NCBI GenBank assembly: GCA_934446455.1
Contig: CAKSEE010000042.1
Span: 1-26,583 of the forward strand
Direction: 5' to 3'
Origin: an uncultured Oscillospiraceae bacterium
GTDB lineage: Bacteria; Bacillota; Clostridia; Oscillospirales; Ruminococcaceae
DNA: 26,583 nt
Of this stretch, positions 7,080 through 15,221 are shown piece after piece (the stretch's first letter is position 1; each line of letters opens with the position of its first letter). Made by a program: the position numbers and the translations under genes. Below the pieces are notes generated by a model. That model had not been told where the DNA came from, ran no database searches, and worked only from the letters and a program-made list of their open reading frames with translations.

Positions 7080-10000
7080 TTAAATCTTTGTGATGTCCAC
7101 AAGCTCCACGTCGTCTACCGTCTTGTTCATTTCAAGGCAGTCGAGCAGGGCGTTTGCGGTATCAATAGCGGTAAGGCAGACTATGGAGCGCTCTACCGCC
7201 TTTCTTCTCATTCTCACGCTGTCAAGCGAGGGCTTTCTGCCCGTTTCGGAGGTGGAGATGACGTAGTTTATCTCTCCGCTTTCAAGCAGGGTGATAACGT
7301 TCGGCTCCTTTGCCTCGTGAATACGGTATACGTGGTTTGCCGCTATCATATTGCGGTTGAGCACGGACGCTGTGCCGCTCGTTGCGTAAATCGTGAAGCC
7401 GAGCTCCTCAAAGCGGGAGGCTATCTCGATAACGTCGTTCTTGTCGCCGTCCTTTACGGAGATAAGCACGCCGCCCTTGTTGTCGCCGCGGTTGTGGTGG
7501 AAGCGGTAGCCCGCCGCCACAAGACCCTTAAGCAGCGCCTCGCTGAACGTCTTAGCTATGCCGAGGCACTCGCCCGTGGACTTCATCTCGGGGCCTAACT
7601 GGTTGTCGACGTCGTGCAGCTTCTCAAACGAGAACACGGGAACCTTTACCGCGACATAGTCGCCCACGGGGTGCAGACCGCTCTTGTAGCCCATGTCCTT
7701 AAGCTTTTTGCCGAGGATAACCTTTGTCGCAAGATCCACCATAGGCACGCCCGTAACCTTGCTGATATACGGCACGGTTCTGGAAGAACGCGGGTTCACC
7801 TCTATCACATAGACCTCGTGGTTATATACAACGTACTGAATATTCACAAGACCTATAACGTGCAGCGCCTTTGCGAGCTTTTCGGTGTAGTCGATGATAA
7901 CGCGCTTTATATGCTCGGTGAGGTTCTGACACGGATAGATGGAGATGGAGTCGCCCGAGTGAATGCCCGCGCGCTCGATATGCTCCATAATGCCGGGGAT
8001 TACAAAGTCCTCTCCGTCGCAGATAGCGTCTACCTCTACCTCCGTGCCCATCATGTACTTGTCTATGAGAACGGGGTTTTCAAGCTCGGTCGCGGTGATG
8101 ATGTTCATATACTCCGTAACGTCGCTGTCGCAGTGCGCGATTATCATGTTCTGCCCGCCGAGAACGTAGCTCGGACGCAGAAGTACGGGGTAGCCGAGGT
8201 CCGCGGCAGCCTTCAGCGCCTGCCCGGTCGTGAACACGGTTTCTCCCTTCGGACGCGGAATGCCGCACTTTTCAAGCAGCTCGTCGAACAGCTCCCTGTC
8301 CTCCGCCGCGTCTATGTCCGCCGCCTGCGTGCCGAGAATGCGCACGCCAAGCTCGGTGAGGTGCTTTGTAAGCTTTATGGCAGTCTGCCCGCCGAACTGA
8401 ACAACGCACCCGTAGGGCTTTTCAGTAGCGATAAGCGACTCTACGTCCTCGCGCGTGAGCGGGTCGAAGTAAAGGCGGTCGCCCGTGTCGAAGTCGGTGG
8501 ATACGGTTTCGGGGTTGTTGTTGCAGATAACAGCCTCGCAGCCCTCCTCCTTAAGCGTCCACACGCAGTGAACGGAGCAGTAGTCGAACTCGATACCCTG
8601 CCCTATGCGGATAGGACCCGAGCCGAAAACGATGACCTTCTTCCTGCCCGTGGGGTGCTGGTCGATGAACTCCTGCGCCTCGTTCTCGTCGTCGAACGTG
8701 TTGTAGAAGTAGGGCGTGTCTGCGGAGAACTCCGCCGCGCAGGTGTCTACCATCTTGTAAACGGCAAGGCGGCGCTGCGGTATCTTCTGCCCCGAAATGC
8801 GCTCGATAGTGCTGTCGAGGTAGCAGTATTTCTTTGCGGTATCGTACTTCTCCTGCGTAAGCTCGCCCTCGGCAAGCCACTTTTCAAGCTTTACAAGGTT
8901 ATCCAGCTTGTTTATGAACCACTTGTCTATCTTTGTTACGTCGTGGATAGTATCGACGGAAATGCCGCGCTTGAGCGCCTCAAACACGCAGAACGAGCGG
9001 TCAACGTCAACGTCCTCGAGCTTTTTGAGCACCTCGTCGTCCGAAAGCTGCGTGAACGCCTTTTTGGTCATGGTGTCCATACCAAGCTCTATGGAGCGCA
9101 CAGCCTTCATCATAGCGCCCTCGAAGCTCGGCGCGATAGCCATTATCTCGCCCGTCGCCTTCATCTGCGTGCCGAGCGTCTTTTTCGCGTAAACGAACTT
9201 GTCGAACGGCCACTTCGGGAACTTTACAACGAGGTAGTCGAGCGCAGGCTCGAAGCAGGCGTAGGTCTTGCCCGTGACCTGGTTTATTATCTCGTCGAGC
9301 GTGTAGCCGATAGCTATTCTCGCCGCAACCTTTGCTATGGGGTAGCCCGTCGCCTTTGAAGCGAGCGCGGACGAGCGCGAAACTCTCGGGTTTACCTCGA
9401 TAACTGCGTAGTCGAAGCTGTCGGGCCTGAGCGCGAACTGGCAGTTGCAGCCGCCCTCCACCTTAAGCTCCTGTATGATGTCGAGCGCCGCGGTACGCAG
9501 CATCTGGTACTCCTTGTCCGCAAGGGTGACGCAGGGCGCGACAACAATGCTGTCGCCCGTGTGCACGCCTACGGGGTCGAAGTTCTCCATCGAGCAGACG
9601 GTGATAACGTTGCCCTTGCTGTCGCGCATTACCTCGAACTCTATCTCCTTCCAGCCCGAAATGCACTTTTCGATAAGCACCTGCGTTATCGGCGACAGGC
9701 GCAGGCCGTTCGTCGCTATCTCGTGCAGCTCCTCGGGAGTCTGCGCGATACCGCCGCCCGTACCGCCGAGCGTGAACGCGGGGCGCACGATAACGGGGTA
9801 GTGTATCTCCTGCGCGAACGCCATTGCCTCCTCGACGGTTTCAACAACCTTTGAGGGAATGCAGGGCTGGCGGAGCTTCTCCATCGTGTCCTTGAACGCC
9901 TGCCTGTCTTCCGCCTTGTGTATGGTTTCGGGGTTCGAGCCTAAGAGCTTTACGTTGTGGCTTTCAAGGAAGCCCTCCTCCGCAAGCTGCATACACAGCG

Positions 10001-10289
10001 TGAGCGCTGTCTGCCCGCCGAGGTTAGACAGTACGCTGTCGGGCTTTTCTATCTCGATAACGCGCTTTACGACGTCGAGCGTGAGCGGCTCGATGTATAT
10101 CTTGTCCGCCATATGCTTGTCCGTCATTATCGTTGCGGGGTTGGAGTTGATGAGAACTACCTCAAGACCCTCCTGCCTGAGCGCGCGGCACGCCTGCGTA
10201 CCCGCATAGTCGAACTCTGCTGCCTGTCCGATAACGATAGGACCCGAGCCTATTACAAGTACCTTTTTTATATCACTTCTTAACGGCAT
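7080..10289 (-). CDS. carB: carbamoyl-phosphate synthase large subunit
   Basis: 1069 residues, full length for the family. It makes carbamoyl phosphate from bicarbonate, two ATP and ammonia delivered by CarA. The two homologous halves are plain: VLVIGSGPIVIGQAAEFDYA near residue 11 and VIVFGSGPIRIGQGIEFDY near residue 556, each followed by an ATP-grasp domain (for example VRPAFTLGGTGGGIAQTPEE and LLRPSYVLGGQNM). The C-terminal MGS-like allosteric domain is present (GGVLISVKDGDK, FTIYATSGTASVL). The start ATG at 10289 has GGAGA upstream and overlaps the end of carA by ten bases. Long frames on the opposite strand here are compositional shadows. Confidence 0.98.
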   Translation of the reverse strand: MPLRSDIKKVLVIGSGPIVIGQAAEFDYAGTQACRALRQEGLEVVLINSNPATIMTDKHMADKIYIEPLTLDVVKRVIEIEKPDSVLSNLGGQTALTLCMQLAEEGFLESHNVKLLGSNPETIHKAEDRQAFKDTMEKLRQPCIPSKVVETVEEAMAFAQEIHYPVIVRPAFTLGGTGGGIAQTPEELHEIATNGLRLSPITQVLIEKCISGWKEIEFEVMRDSKGNVITVCSMENFDPVGVHTGDSIVVAPCVTLADKEYQMLRTAALDIIQELKVEGGCNCQFALRPDSFDYAVIEVNPRVSRSSALASKATGYPIAKVAARIAIGYTLDEIINQVTGKTYACFEPALDYLVVKFPKWPFDKFVYAKKTLGTQMKATGEIMAIAPSFEGAMMKAVRSIELGMDTMTKKAFTQLSDDEVLKKLEDVDVDRSFCVFEALKRGISVDTIHDVTKIDKWFINKLDNLVKLEKWLAEGELTQEKYDTAKKYCYLDSTIERISGQKIPQRRLAVYKMVDTCAAEFSADTPYFYNTFDDENEAQEFIDQHPTGRKKVIVFGSGPIRIGQGIEFDYCSVHCVWTLKEEGCEAVICNNNPETVSTDFDTGDRLYFDPLTREDVESLIATEKPYGCVVQFGGQTAIKLTKHLTELGVRILGTQAADIDAAEDRELFDELLEKCGIPRPKGETVFTTGQALKAAADLGYPVLLRPSYVLGGQNMIIAHCDSDVTEYMNIITATELENPVLIDKYMMGTEVEVDAICDGEDFVIPGIMEHIERAGIHSGDSISIYPCQNLTEHIKRVIIDYTEKLAKALHVIGLVNIQYVVYNHEVYVIEVNPRSSRTVPYISKVTGVPMVDLATKVILGKKLKDMGYKSGLHPVGDYVAVKVPVFSFEKLHDVDNQLGPEMKSTGECLGIAKTFSEALLKGLVAAGYRFHHNRGDNKGGVLISVKDGDKNDVIEIASRFEELGFTIYATSGTASVLNRNMIAANHVYRIHEAKEPNVITLLESGEINYVISTSETGRKPSLDSVRMRRKAVERSIVCLTAIDTANALLDCLEMNKTVDDVELVDITKI

Positions 10290-11386
10290 TTTCTGTTCTC
10301 CTCCATCAGCTTAATAAAACGGTCAAAGAGGTACGCGGTGTCCTTGGGACCGCCGCACGCCTCGGGGTGGAACTGCACTGTGAACGCGGGCGCGTTTGTA
10401 TAGCGCACGCCCTCGCAGGTGCCGTCGTTGCCGTTTATGTGGCTTACAACGCCCGCCTGCGCGGGGAGGGTGTCGCCAACGACTGCGTAGCCGTGGTTCT
10501 GCGAGGTGATGAAGGTTCTGTCTATGTCGAGGTCCTTTACGGGCTGGTTTGCGCCGCGGTGACCGTATTTGAGCTTTTCGGTCTCAGCGCCGTTTGCAAG
10601 CGCCAACAGCTGATGACCGAGGCATATGCCGAACGTGGGTATCTGTGCGGGGATAAGCTCGCGCAGGGTGTTTATCGACAGCGTGTTGTCCGCAGGGTCG
10701 CCCGGGCCGTTTGAGAGCATAATGCCGTCGGGAGAGAGCGCCTTTACCTCGTCGGCGGTGGCGTTATAGGGCATAACGGTAACGTTGCAGCCGCGCTTTT
10801 GCAGCTCGCGGCGAATGTTGAACTTATAGCCGTAGTCCATGAGCGCCACATTGTAGCGCGCCTCGCCCTCGGCGGGGTAAAACTCCTTTTCCTTTACGCT
10901 TACCTTCGGCACAACCTCGCCCACGCTGTATGCGCGTATCTTTTCAAGCAGCGCGTCCTTGTCGAACCCGCCGCAGACGATAGCGCCGTTCATTACGCCG
11001 CTCTCGCGGATAATGCGGGTAAGGCGGCGGGTGTCTATGTCGTAAAGTCCCACTATGCCGAAGCCCTTGAGGTAGCTGTCAAGGTCGCCCTCGCAGCGGA
11101 AGTTTGAGGGCTTTTCGCAATGCTCGCGGACGATATAGCCGCTTACAACGCTGCCCCTTGATTCGGGGTCTATGCTGTTCACGCCGTAGTTTCCTATGAG
11201 CGGAAAGGTCTGCGTTACTATCTGCCCGCAGTAGCTGGGGTCGGTGAGCGTTTCCTGATAGCCCACCATCGCGGTGGTGAATACTATCTCGCCTATTACG
11301 GTGCCCTCCGCGCCGAAGCTTCTGCCCTCGAATACCGTTCCGTCCGCAAGGACAAGGCTCGCTTTCTTTTTGTTCTCAAAAATCAT
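10280..11386 (-). CDS. carA: carbamoyl-phosphate synthase small (glutaminase) subunit
   Basis: 368 residues. It hydrolyses glutamine and channels ammonia to CarB. The N-terminal CPSase domain shows FEGRSFGAEGTVIGEIVFTT and MVGYQETLTDPSY; the C-terminal class I amidotransferase domain shows LSNGPGDP, the nucleophile motif FGICLGHQLLALA and FHPEACGGP with the catalytic His and Glu. ATG at 11386 has AGGAGG six bases upstream. The coding end overlaps carB. A 73-base gap separates it from pyrF, without an obvious terminator. Confidence 0.98.
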   Translation of the reverse strand: MIFENKKKASLVLADGTVFEGRSFGAEGTVIGEIVFTTAMVGYQETLTDPSYCGQIVTQTFPLIGNYGVNSIDPESRGSVVSGYIVREHCEKPSNFRCEGDLDSYLKGFGIVGLYDIDTRRLTRIIRESGVMNGAIVCGGFDKDALLEKIRAYSVGEVVPKVSVKEKEFYPAEGEARYNVALMDYGYKFNIRRELQKRGCNVTVMPYNATADEVKALSPDGIMLSNGPGDPADNTLSINTLRELIPAQIPTFGICLGHQLLALANGAETEKLKYGHRGANQPVKDLDIDRTFITSQNHGYAVVGDTLPAQAGVVSHINGNDGTCEGVRYTNAPAFTVQFHPEACGGPKDTAYLFDRFIKLMEENRKCR

Positions 11387-11459
11387 CTTCTGCCTCCTGA
11401 TGATACTTCAGTATCGTTTTCAGTTGTTGCCGCTGTTATGCCCGCCCGTTCCCGGTTCT

Positions 11460-12395
11460 TTATTTATTGAGCGTTATCTTTCCGACGAAGCCCATTATCT
11501 CATCTCTCATGCGCAGCGCCTCGTTCCTTGCAGCCTGCGCGTAGTCGTGCGGGTCGCACTTCTGCTTCTGGTATGCGCACATAATGCCGCGCGAGCTGTT
11601 TACTATGCCGCCAAGGCCGTTCTTATCGAACGCCGCAGCGATATCCGCAGCAGCAGCGCCCTGCGCGCCGTAGCCCGGGATAAGGAAGAACGTTGTCGGC
11701 AGCACCTCTCTGAGGTACTTTATCTGCTCGGGATATGTAGCGCCCACTACCGCGCCAACGCCGCTGTAGCCGTACACGCCGGGGAGCTCCCTGCCCCATT
11801 CCTCGCACATTCTGCCCATTATCTCGTATACGGGCACGCCGTCTATCTTCCTGTCCTGAAGCTCGCCGCTCGAGGGGTTGGAGGTCTTTACAAGCACGAA
11901 TATGCCCTTGTCGTTTTCGCGGCACACGTTAAGCAGCGGCTTTATGCCGTCGCTGCCAAGGTAGCCGTTTACCGTCAGCGCGTCGCCGAGGAACGGCTCT
12001 GTTTCCGTGCTGCCTACCTTTACCTTACCAAGGTGAGCCGCAGCGTACGCCTCCATGGTCGTGCCGATATCGTTGCGCTTGCCGTCGGTGATAACGTACA
12101 TACCCTTGCTGCGCGCGTATTCCTGCGTTTTGCAGAGGGTCTTTACGCCTGCGGGACCGTACATCTCGTAATAAGCCGCCTGCGGCTTTACTGCGGGCAC
12201 TATGTCGCACAGCGCGTCTATGAGCCCCTTGTTGAACTCAAGCAGCGCCTTTGCCGCGCCCTTGAGCGTTTCGCCGTACTTGTCGAACGCCTTCTCCTTT
12301 ATATAGGAGGGAACGTAGTCGAGCTTGGGGTCAAGCCCTGCTACAGTGGGGTTCTGCATTGCCTCGATTTTCTCCATAAGTCTGTCAAGTGACAT
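11460..12395 (-). CDS. pyrF: orotidine 5'-phosphate decarboxylase, long (type 2) form
   Basis: 311 residues; converts OMP to UMP, the last step of the pathway. The length and the motifs VAGLDPKLDYVP near the N-terminus, VITDGKRNDIGTT (catalytic Lys/Asp) near residue 95, TVNGYLGSDG and IPGYGAQGAAAADI near the C-terminus mark the longer type 2 family rather than the 230-residue type. ATG at 12395 is preceded by GAAAGGA. It is separated from pyrC by 217 bases full of hairpins, so its expression might be partly uncoupled from that of pyrR-pyrC. Confidence 0.96.
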   Translation of the reverse strand: MSLDRLMEKIEAMQNPTVAGLDPKLDYVPSYIKEKAFDKYGETLKGAAKALLEFNKGLIDALCDIVPAVKPQAAYYEMYGPAGVKTLCKTQEYARSKGMYVITDGKRNDIGTTMEAYAAAHLGKVKVGSTETEPFLGDALTVNGYLGSDGIKPLLNVCRENDKGIFVLVKTSNPSSGELQDRKIDGVPVYEIMGRMCEEWGRELPGVYGYSGVGAVVGATYPEQIKYLREVLPTTFFLIPGYGAQGAAAADIAAAFDKNGLGGIVNSSRGIMCAYQKQKCDPHDYAQAARNEALRMRDEIMGFVGKITLNK

Positions 12396-12447
12396 GATGT
12401 TTATTCCTTTCGTTGTGTTTATTCAGCCTGTTGAAAAAGTCAATCTT

Positions 12448-12608
12448 GCCCGCGTATGCGGGCTTTGAAATCACTTTTTTGCCTCAGCTTTGCCGAGGCA
12501 AAAAACACTTCTATCTCAGCAAGTGTGCGAATTGTCGGCTTGCCGACAATGAGTGCGCGCATCTGAGATGTCCCGTCGGAAAACCCCATATGGGGTTTTT
12601 CGACGGAC
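12448..12608. repeat. run of four hairpins between pyrF and pyrC
   Basis: Four separate inverted repeats fill this gap: 12448-12463 (6-bp arms, GCCCGC and GCGGGC), 12475-12505 (11-bp arms with T6/A6), a two-tier hairpin at 12513-12569 (outer 7-bp arms, G-U-rich middle, inner 8-bp arms 12531-12538/12543-12550), and 12570-12608 (long A/C-rich arms). There is no coding sequence. The second hairpin read on the minus strand lacks a clean T-tract after the stem, so termination is possible but not obvious. Such blocks may be dispersed intergenic repeats or RNA-processing sites. Confidence 0.6.
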
Positions 12609-12612
12609 TGGT

Positions 12613-13887
12613 TTATTTATCCTCGTATACTACCTGTCCGTCCACTATCGTGAGCTTTACCCTGCCCCTGAGGGTCATGCCCTTGAAGCAGGTGTTCTTC
12701 GACTTTGAGTGGAGCTTTGCGGGGTCTACCGTCCATTCCTCGTCCGGGTCGAATATCGTGATGTCCGCAGGCTCTCCCGCAGAAAAGCTGCCGCCCGGAA
12801 TGCCGAGAATCTTTCTGGGGTTCACGCACATAAGGGCTACTATGCGCATCAGCGGCACCTTGCCTGTGTGGTAGAGCGCGGTGAGCGTTGCCGCAAGCGA
12901 GGTTTCCAGCCCCACGACGCCGTTGGGCGCTTTTTCAAAGTCCGCCTTTTCCTCCGCGGAGTGCGGGGCGTGGTCGGTGACTATGCAGTCTATCGTGCCG
13001 TCGCAGATACCCTCGGTTATCGCCTGCACGTCGTCTGCGGTGCGCAGCGGCGGGTTCATGCGGTAGTCGGCGTCGCGCGAGCGCAGCATCTCGTCGGTCA
13101 GCATGAAGTAGTGCGGGCAGGTCTCGCTCGTTACCATTGTGCCGTAGCGCGCGGCTATGCGTATATTCTGCATACTTGTAACGGTGGAAACGTGCGCTAT
13201 GTGAATGGGCATTTCAAGGTCGGTCGCAAGGGTTATCTCCCTGTTTGTGATAATGTCCTCGGACAGCCTGTGCATACCCTTTACGCCGAGCTCCCTGGAC
13301 ACCTTGCCGCTGTTCATTATGCCGCCGTTTATTATGTCGAGGTCCTCGCAGTGGGAGATGACCTTGAGCCCGGCGTAATGCGCCTTTACCATAGCCCGCG
13401 CCATGGTGCGCGCGTTCTTTACAGGCTTGCCGTCGTCAGACACCGCAACGCAGCCCGCCTCGCGCAGCTCCTCAAAGTCGCACAGCTCCTCGCCCTCAAG
13501 TCCCTTTGTAATGCACCCCACGGGGTACACCTTTACCTTTGAATCCTTTGCCCTGTCGAGAATATACTTTACGACCTCCGCGCAGTCTGCCGTAGGCTTT
13601 GTGTTGGGCATACACGCGACAGCCGTAACGCCGCCCGCAGCCGCAGCCTCGCCGCCCGTGATTATATCCTCCTTATAGGTCTGCCCGGGGTCGCGCAGGT
13701 GAACGTGCATATCGCATATTCCCGGGATCACCACGCGTCCCTCGCAGTCGATAACCCTGCACCCGTCGTCGGGCGCAATATTCGGCTCGCAGCGCATAAT
13801 CTCGTCGTTTCTTATAAGGATATCCGCTTTCCCCTCGAATTCGTTTGCGCTGTCAACCACATAGCCGTTTTTCAAAAGAAGCTTCAT
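12613..13887 (-). CDS. pyrC: dihydroorotase (class I)
   Basis: 424 residues; closes carbamoyl aspartate to dihydroorotate. It belongs to the amidohydrolase superfamily, with metal ligands in DMHVHLRDPGQTYKED (about residue 60), HCEDL, IHIAHVST and DHAPHSAEEK (about residue 305). N- and C-terminal beta-sandwich parts (ADILIRNDEI; GEPADITIFDP, GRVKLTIVDGQVVYEDK) complete the fold. The length is typical of the PyrC form found with pyrR in Firmicutes. It starts at 13887, 12 bases after pyrR. Its usual partner pyrB is not next to it here. Confidence 0.97.
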   Translation of the reverse strand: MKLLLKNGYVVDSANEFEGKADILIRNDEIMRCEPNIAPDDGCRVIDCEGRVVIPGICDMHVHLRDPGQTYKEDIITGGEAAAAGGVTAVACMPNTKPTADCAEVVKYILDRAKDSKVKVYPVGCITKGLEGEELCDFEELREAGCVAVSDDGKPVKNARTMARAMVKAHYAGLKVISHCEDLDIINGGIMNSGKVSRELGVKGMHRLSEDIITNREITLATDLEMPIHIAHVSTVTSMQNIRIAARYGTMVTSETCPHYFMLTDEMLRSRDADYRMNPPLRTADDVQAITEGICDGTIDCIVTDHAPHSAEEKADFEKAPNGVVGLETSLAATLTALYHTGKVPLMRIVALMCVNPRKILGIPGGSFSAGEPADITIFDPDEEWTVDPAKLHSKSKNTCFKGMTLRGRVKLTIVDGQVVYEDK

Positions 13888-13899
13888 TCTGCCCTCCGT

Positions 13900-14451
13900 T
13901 CAGTCTGTTCTGGTATATATAACGACCTTATCGCAGCCGTCCGTTTCCCTTACCATTACCCGCACCTTTTCCTCGCGCGAGGTGGGAAGGTTCTTCCCCA
14001 CATAATCCGCGCGTATCGGCAGCTCCCTGTGCCCCCTGTCGATAAGCACCGCAAGCTGTATCAGCACGGGCCTGCCGCGGGACATAAGCCCGTCTATGGC
14101 GGCGCGCGCCGTTCTCCCCGTGAATATCACGTCGTCCACTATCACAACGCGCTTCCCCGTGATGTCGAAGTCGATGCGCGACAGATCCCCGCTCCCGCCG
14201 CGTTTTTCATCGTCGCGGAACGGCGTTATGTCAAGCAGCCCCACGGGAACGCTGCTTCCCTCGACCTCGGCTATCCTGTCCGCGATACGCTGCGCAAGCA
14301 CCGCCCCGCGCGAAAAAAGCCCGATAAGACAAAGCCCGTCTGTCCCCTTGTTCCGCTCGATCATCTCGTAGGAAATGCGGGTGACGGCTCTTGCTACCGC
14401 GCTTTCGTCAAGTATTTCAGCCTTAAGCACAAGACCGTTTTCAGCACACAC
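13900..14451 (-). CDS. pyrR: PyrR bifunctional pyr mRNA-binding attenuator / uracil phosphoribosyltransferase
   Basis: 183 residues. PyrR binds pyr leader RNA in the presence of UMP and promotes termination. The family hallmark PRPP-binding motif VVIVDDVIFTGRTARAAI is at about residue 101 and the N-terminus reads LKAEILDESAVARAVTRISY. The frame is open further upstream into the attenuator, but AAAGGA at 10 bases before GTG 14451 and the family length favour that start; GTG at 14430 is the alternative. It is the first gene of the pyr cluster, behind its own promoter and terminator-containing leader. Confidence 0.95.
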   Translation of the reverse strand: MCAENGLVLKAEILDESAVARAVTRISYEMIERNKGTDGLCLIGLFSRGAVLAQRIADRIAEVEGSSVPVGLLDITPFRDDEKRGGSGDLSRIDFDITGKRVVIVDDVIFTGRTARAAIDGLMSRGRPVLIQLAVLIDRGHRELPIRADYVGKNLPTSREEKVRVMVRETDGCDKVVIYTRTD

Positions 14452-14477
14452 CGCGCCCACGTCCTTTCTTTTGCGGC

Positions 14478-14505
14478 AAAAAACCCGCTGCGCGGGGCAG
14501 CGGGT
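14478..14505 (-). terminator. attenuator terminator in the pyrR leader
   Basis: An 8-bp stem (ACCCGCTG paired with CAGCGGGT), a 7-base loop and T6 on the minus strand, between the pyrR promoter and the pyrR start. This is where UMP-dependent termination would occur. Confidence 0.85.
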
Positions 14506-14565
14506 GTAAATATCGTATATCTTTCCCCAAGCGGGTATGCGGTATGGGGAACGAAAACAATCCAA

Positions 14566-14584
14566 CCTTGCCGACCTCGCTGTG
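14566..14584 (-). promoter_or_regulatory. PyrR-binding-like RNA sequence
   Basis: On the minus strand the leader reads CAGCGAGGTCGGCAAGG, which fits the PyrR recognition loop pattern (CAGNGAGG followed by a short stem-loop and GCAAGG). It lies about 40 bases after the predicted transcript start and before the terminator. A segment CAGCGG (14597-14602) could pair with CCGCTG of the terminator to form the antiterminator; a hairpin at 14523-14551 lies between. Confidence 0.75.
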
Positions 14585-14629
14585 TCGTCTTAAAAGCCGC
14601 TGATTTTCGTAAAAACCTTATCGTTTTTT

Positions 14630-14658
14630 ATTATACAACAAAGCAACGGGTTTGTCAA
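14630..14658 (-). promoter_or_regulatory. sigma-A promoter of the pyr cluster
   Basis: TTGACA (14653-14658), a 17-base spacer and TATAAT (14630-14635) on the minus strand: a perfect consensus about 180 bases before the pyrR start. Confidence 0.92.
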
Positions 14659-14734
14659 TAGGAAAAATGCAAAAAAGCGGACTGACGCCCCTCGCCGCAG
14701 CGGACATGGCATATACCCGTAAACGGCGCATACC

Positions 14735-14779
14735 TGCCCCCGCCCTGCGATTCGGTGTGCGGAATGGATAGCGGGGGCA
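14735..14779. other. hairpin in the gap between pyrR promoter and tRNA promoter
   Basis: The 220 bases between the two divergent promoters hold no gene. A 9-bp inverted repeat (TGCCCCCGC and GCGGGGGCA) spans 14735-14779. No T-tract follows on either strand, so it is not a plain terminator. Confidence 0.5.
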
Positions 14780-14881
14780 AAAAGGAAAGATGTTCCATGC
14801 CACGGTTACGGGCGCAGCATTCGGCTTTTTGGATAAAATGTTATAAAATCAGAAAAAATCAAAAAATATTTGCAAAACCCC

Positions 14882-14910
14882 TTGACAAAACCCGAAAGCT
14901 GTGATATAAT
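14882..14910 (+). promoter_or_regulatory. sigma-A promoter of the tRNA pair
   Basis: TTGACA (14882-14887), a 17-base spacer and TATAAT (14905-14910), 41 bases before tRNA-Met. Confidence 0.92.
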
Positions 14911-14951
14911 TATCTAGTCGCAAGGGTTAGCCTTGTGTATAAGAAATATGT

Positions 14952-15028
14952 GGCGGCATAGCTCAGTTGGCTAGAGCACTTGGTTCATACCCAGGGTGTC
15001 GTTGGTTCAAATCCGACTGCCGCTACCA
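14952..15028 (+). tRNA. tRNA-Met (anticodon CAT), elongator type
   Basis: A 77-base cloverleaf with CCA encoded. The acceptor arms GGCGGCA and TGCCGCT pair with one G-U; the D-arm is GCTC...GAGC, the anticodon loop TTCATAC gives CAT, and the T-arm is GTTGG/CCGAC around TTCAAAT. The GGCGGCATAGCTCAG 5' half is like elongator Met tRNA of Firmicutes rather than initiator or Ile2. Confidence 0.95.
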
Positions 15029-15035
15029 TTTTTTT

Positions 15036-15110
15036 GGCCCGTTGGTCAAGAGGTTAAGACATCGCCCTTTCACGGCGGAATCATGGGTTCGATTCCCGTA
15101 CGGGTCACCA
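15036..15110 (+). tRNA. tRNA-Glu (anticodon TTC)
   Basis: A 75-base cloverleaf with CCA encoded. The acceptor arms GGCCCGT and ACGGGTC pair, the anticodon loop is CTTTCAC (TTC) and the T-loop is TTCGATT. It is seven bases after tRNA-Met and shares its promoter. The following recombinase pseudogene points at it, so its 3' end is the probable integration site of the island. Confidence 0.96.
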
Positions 15111-15119
15111 CACACTGTT

Positions 15120-15165
15120 GCTCACGAATGGCTTAACAGAGCCGTTTGTGAGCTTTTATTTTTTG
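15120..15165 (+). terminator. intrinsic terminator after the tRNA pair
   Basis: A 14-bp stem with two G-U wobbles (15120-15133 with 15140-15153), a 6-base loop and the T-rich run TTTTATTTTTT. It lies between tRNA-Glu and the recombinase end. Confidence 0.88.
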
Positions 15166-15177
15166 CCCGATTTTGGG

Positions 15178-15221
15178 TTTGGTCTTTATTTGGTCTTTAT
15201 TGCGATTATTTTGGTCTTTAC
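15178..15221. repeat. three phased direct repeats at the recombinase end
   Basis: TTTGGTCTTTAT/C occurs at 15178, 15189 and 15210. The spacings of 11 and 21 bases are one and two helical turns. They sit between tRNA-Glu and the recombinase stop codon (the last copy covers it), where arm-type integrase or excisionase sites are expected. Function is inferred from position and phasing. Confidence 0.55.

Noticed and set aside
7614..9359. 581-codon open frame on the plus strand opposite carB
   Set aside because: It is the antisense shadow of a GC-rich conserved gene; its translation has no recognisable domain and carB is certain.
14735..14779. Terminator between pyrR and tRNA promoters
   Set aside because: The stem is good but no T-tract follows on either strand, and no transcript is expected to end there.
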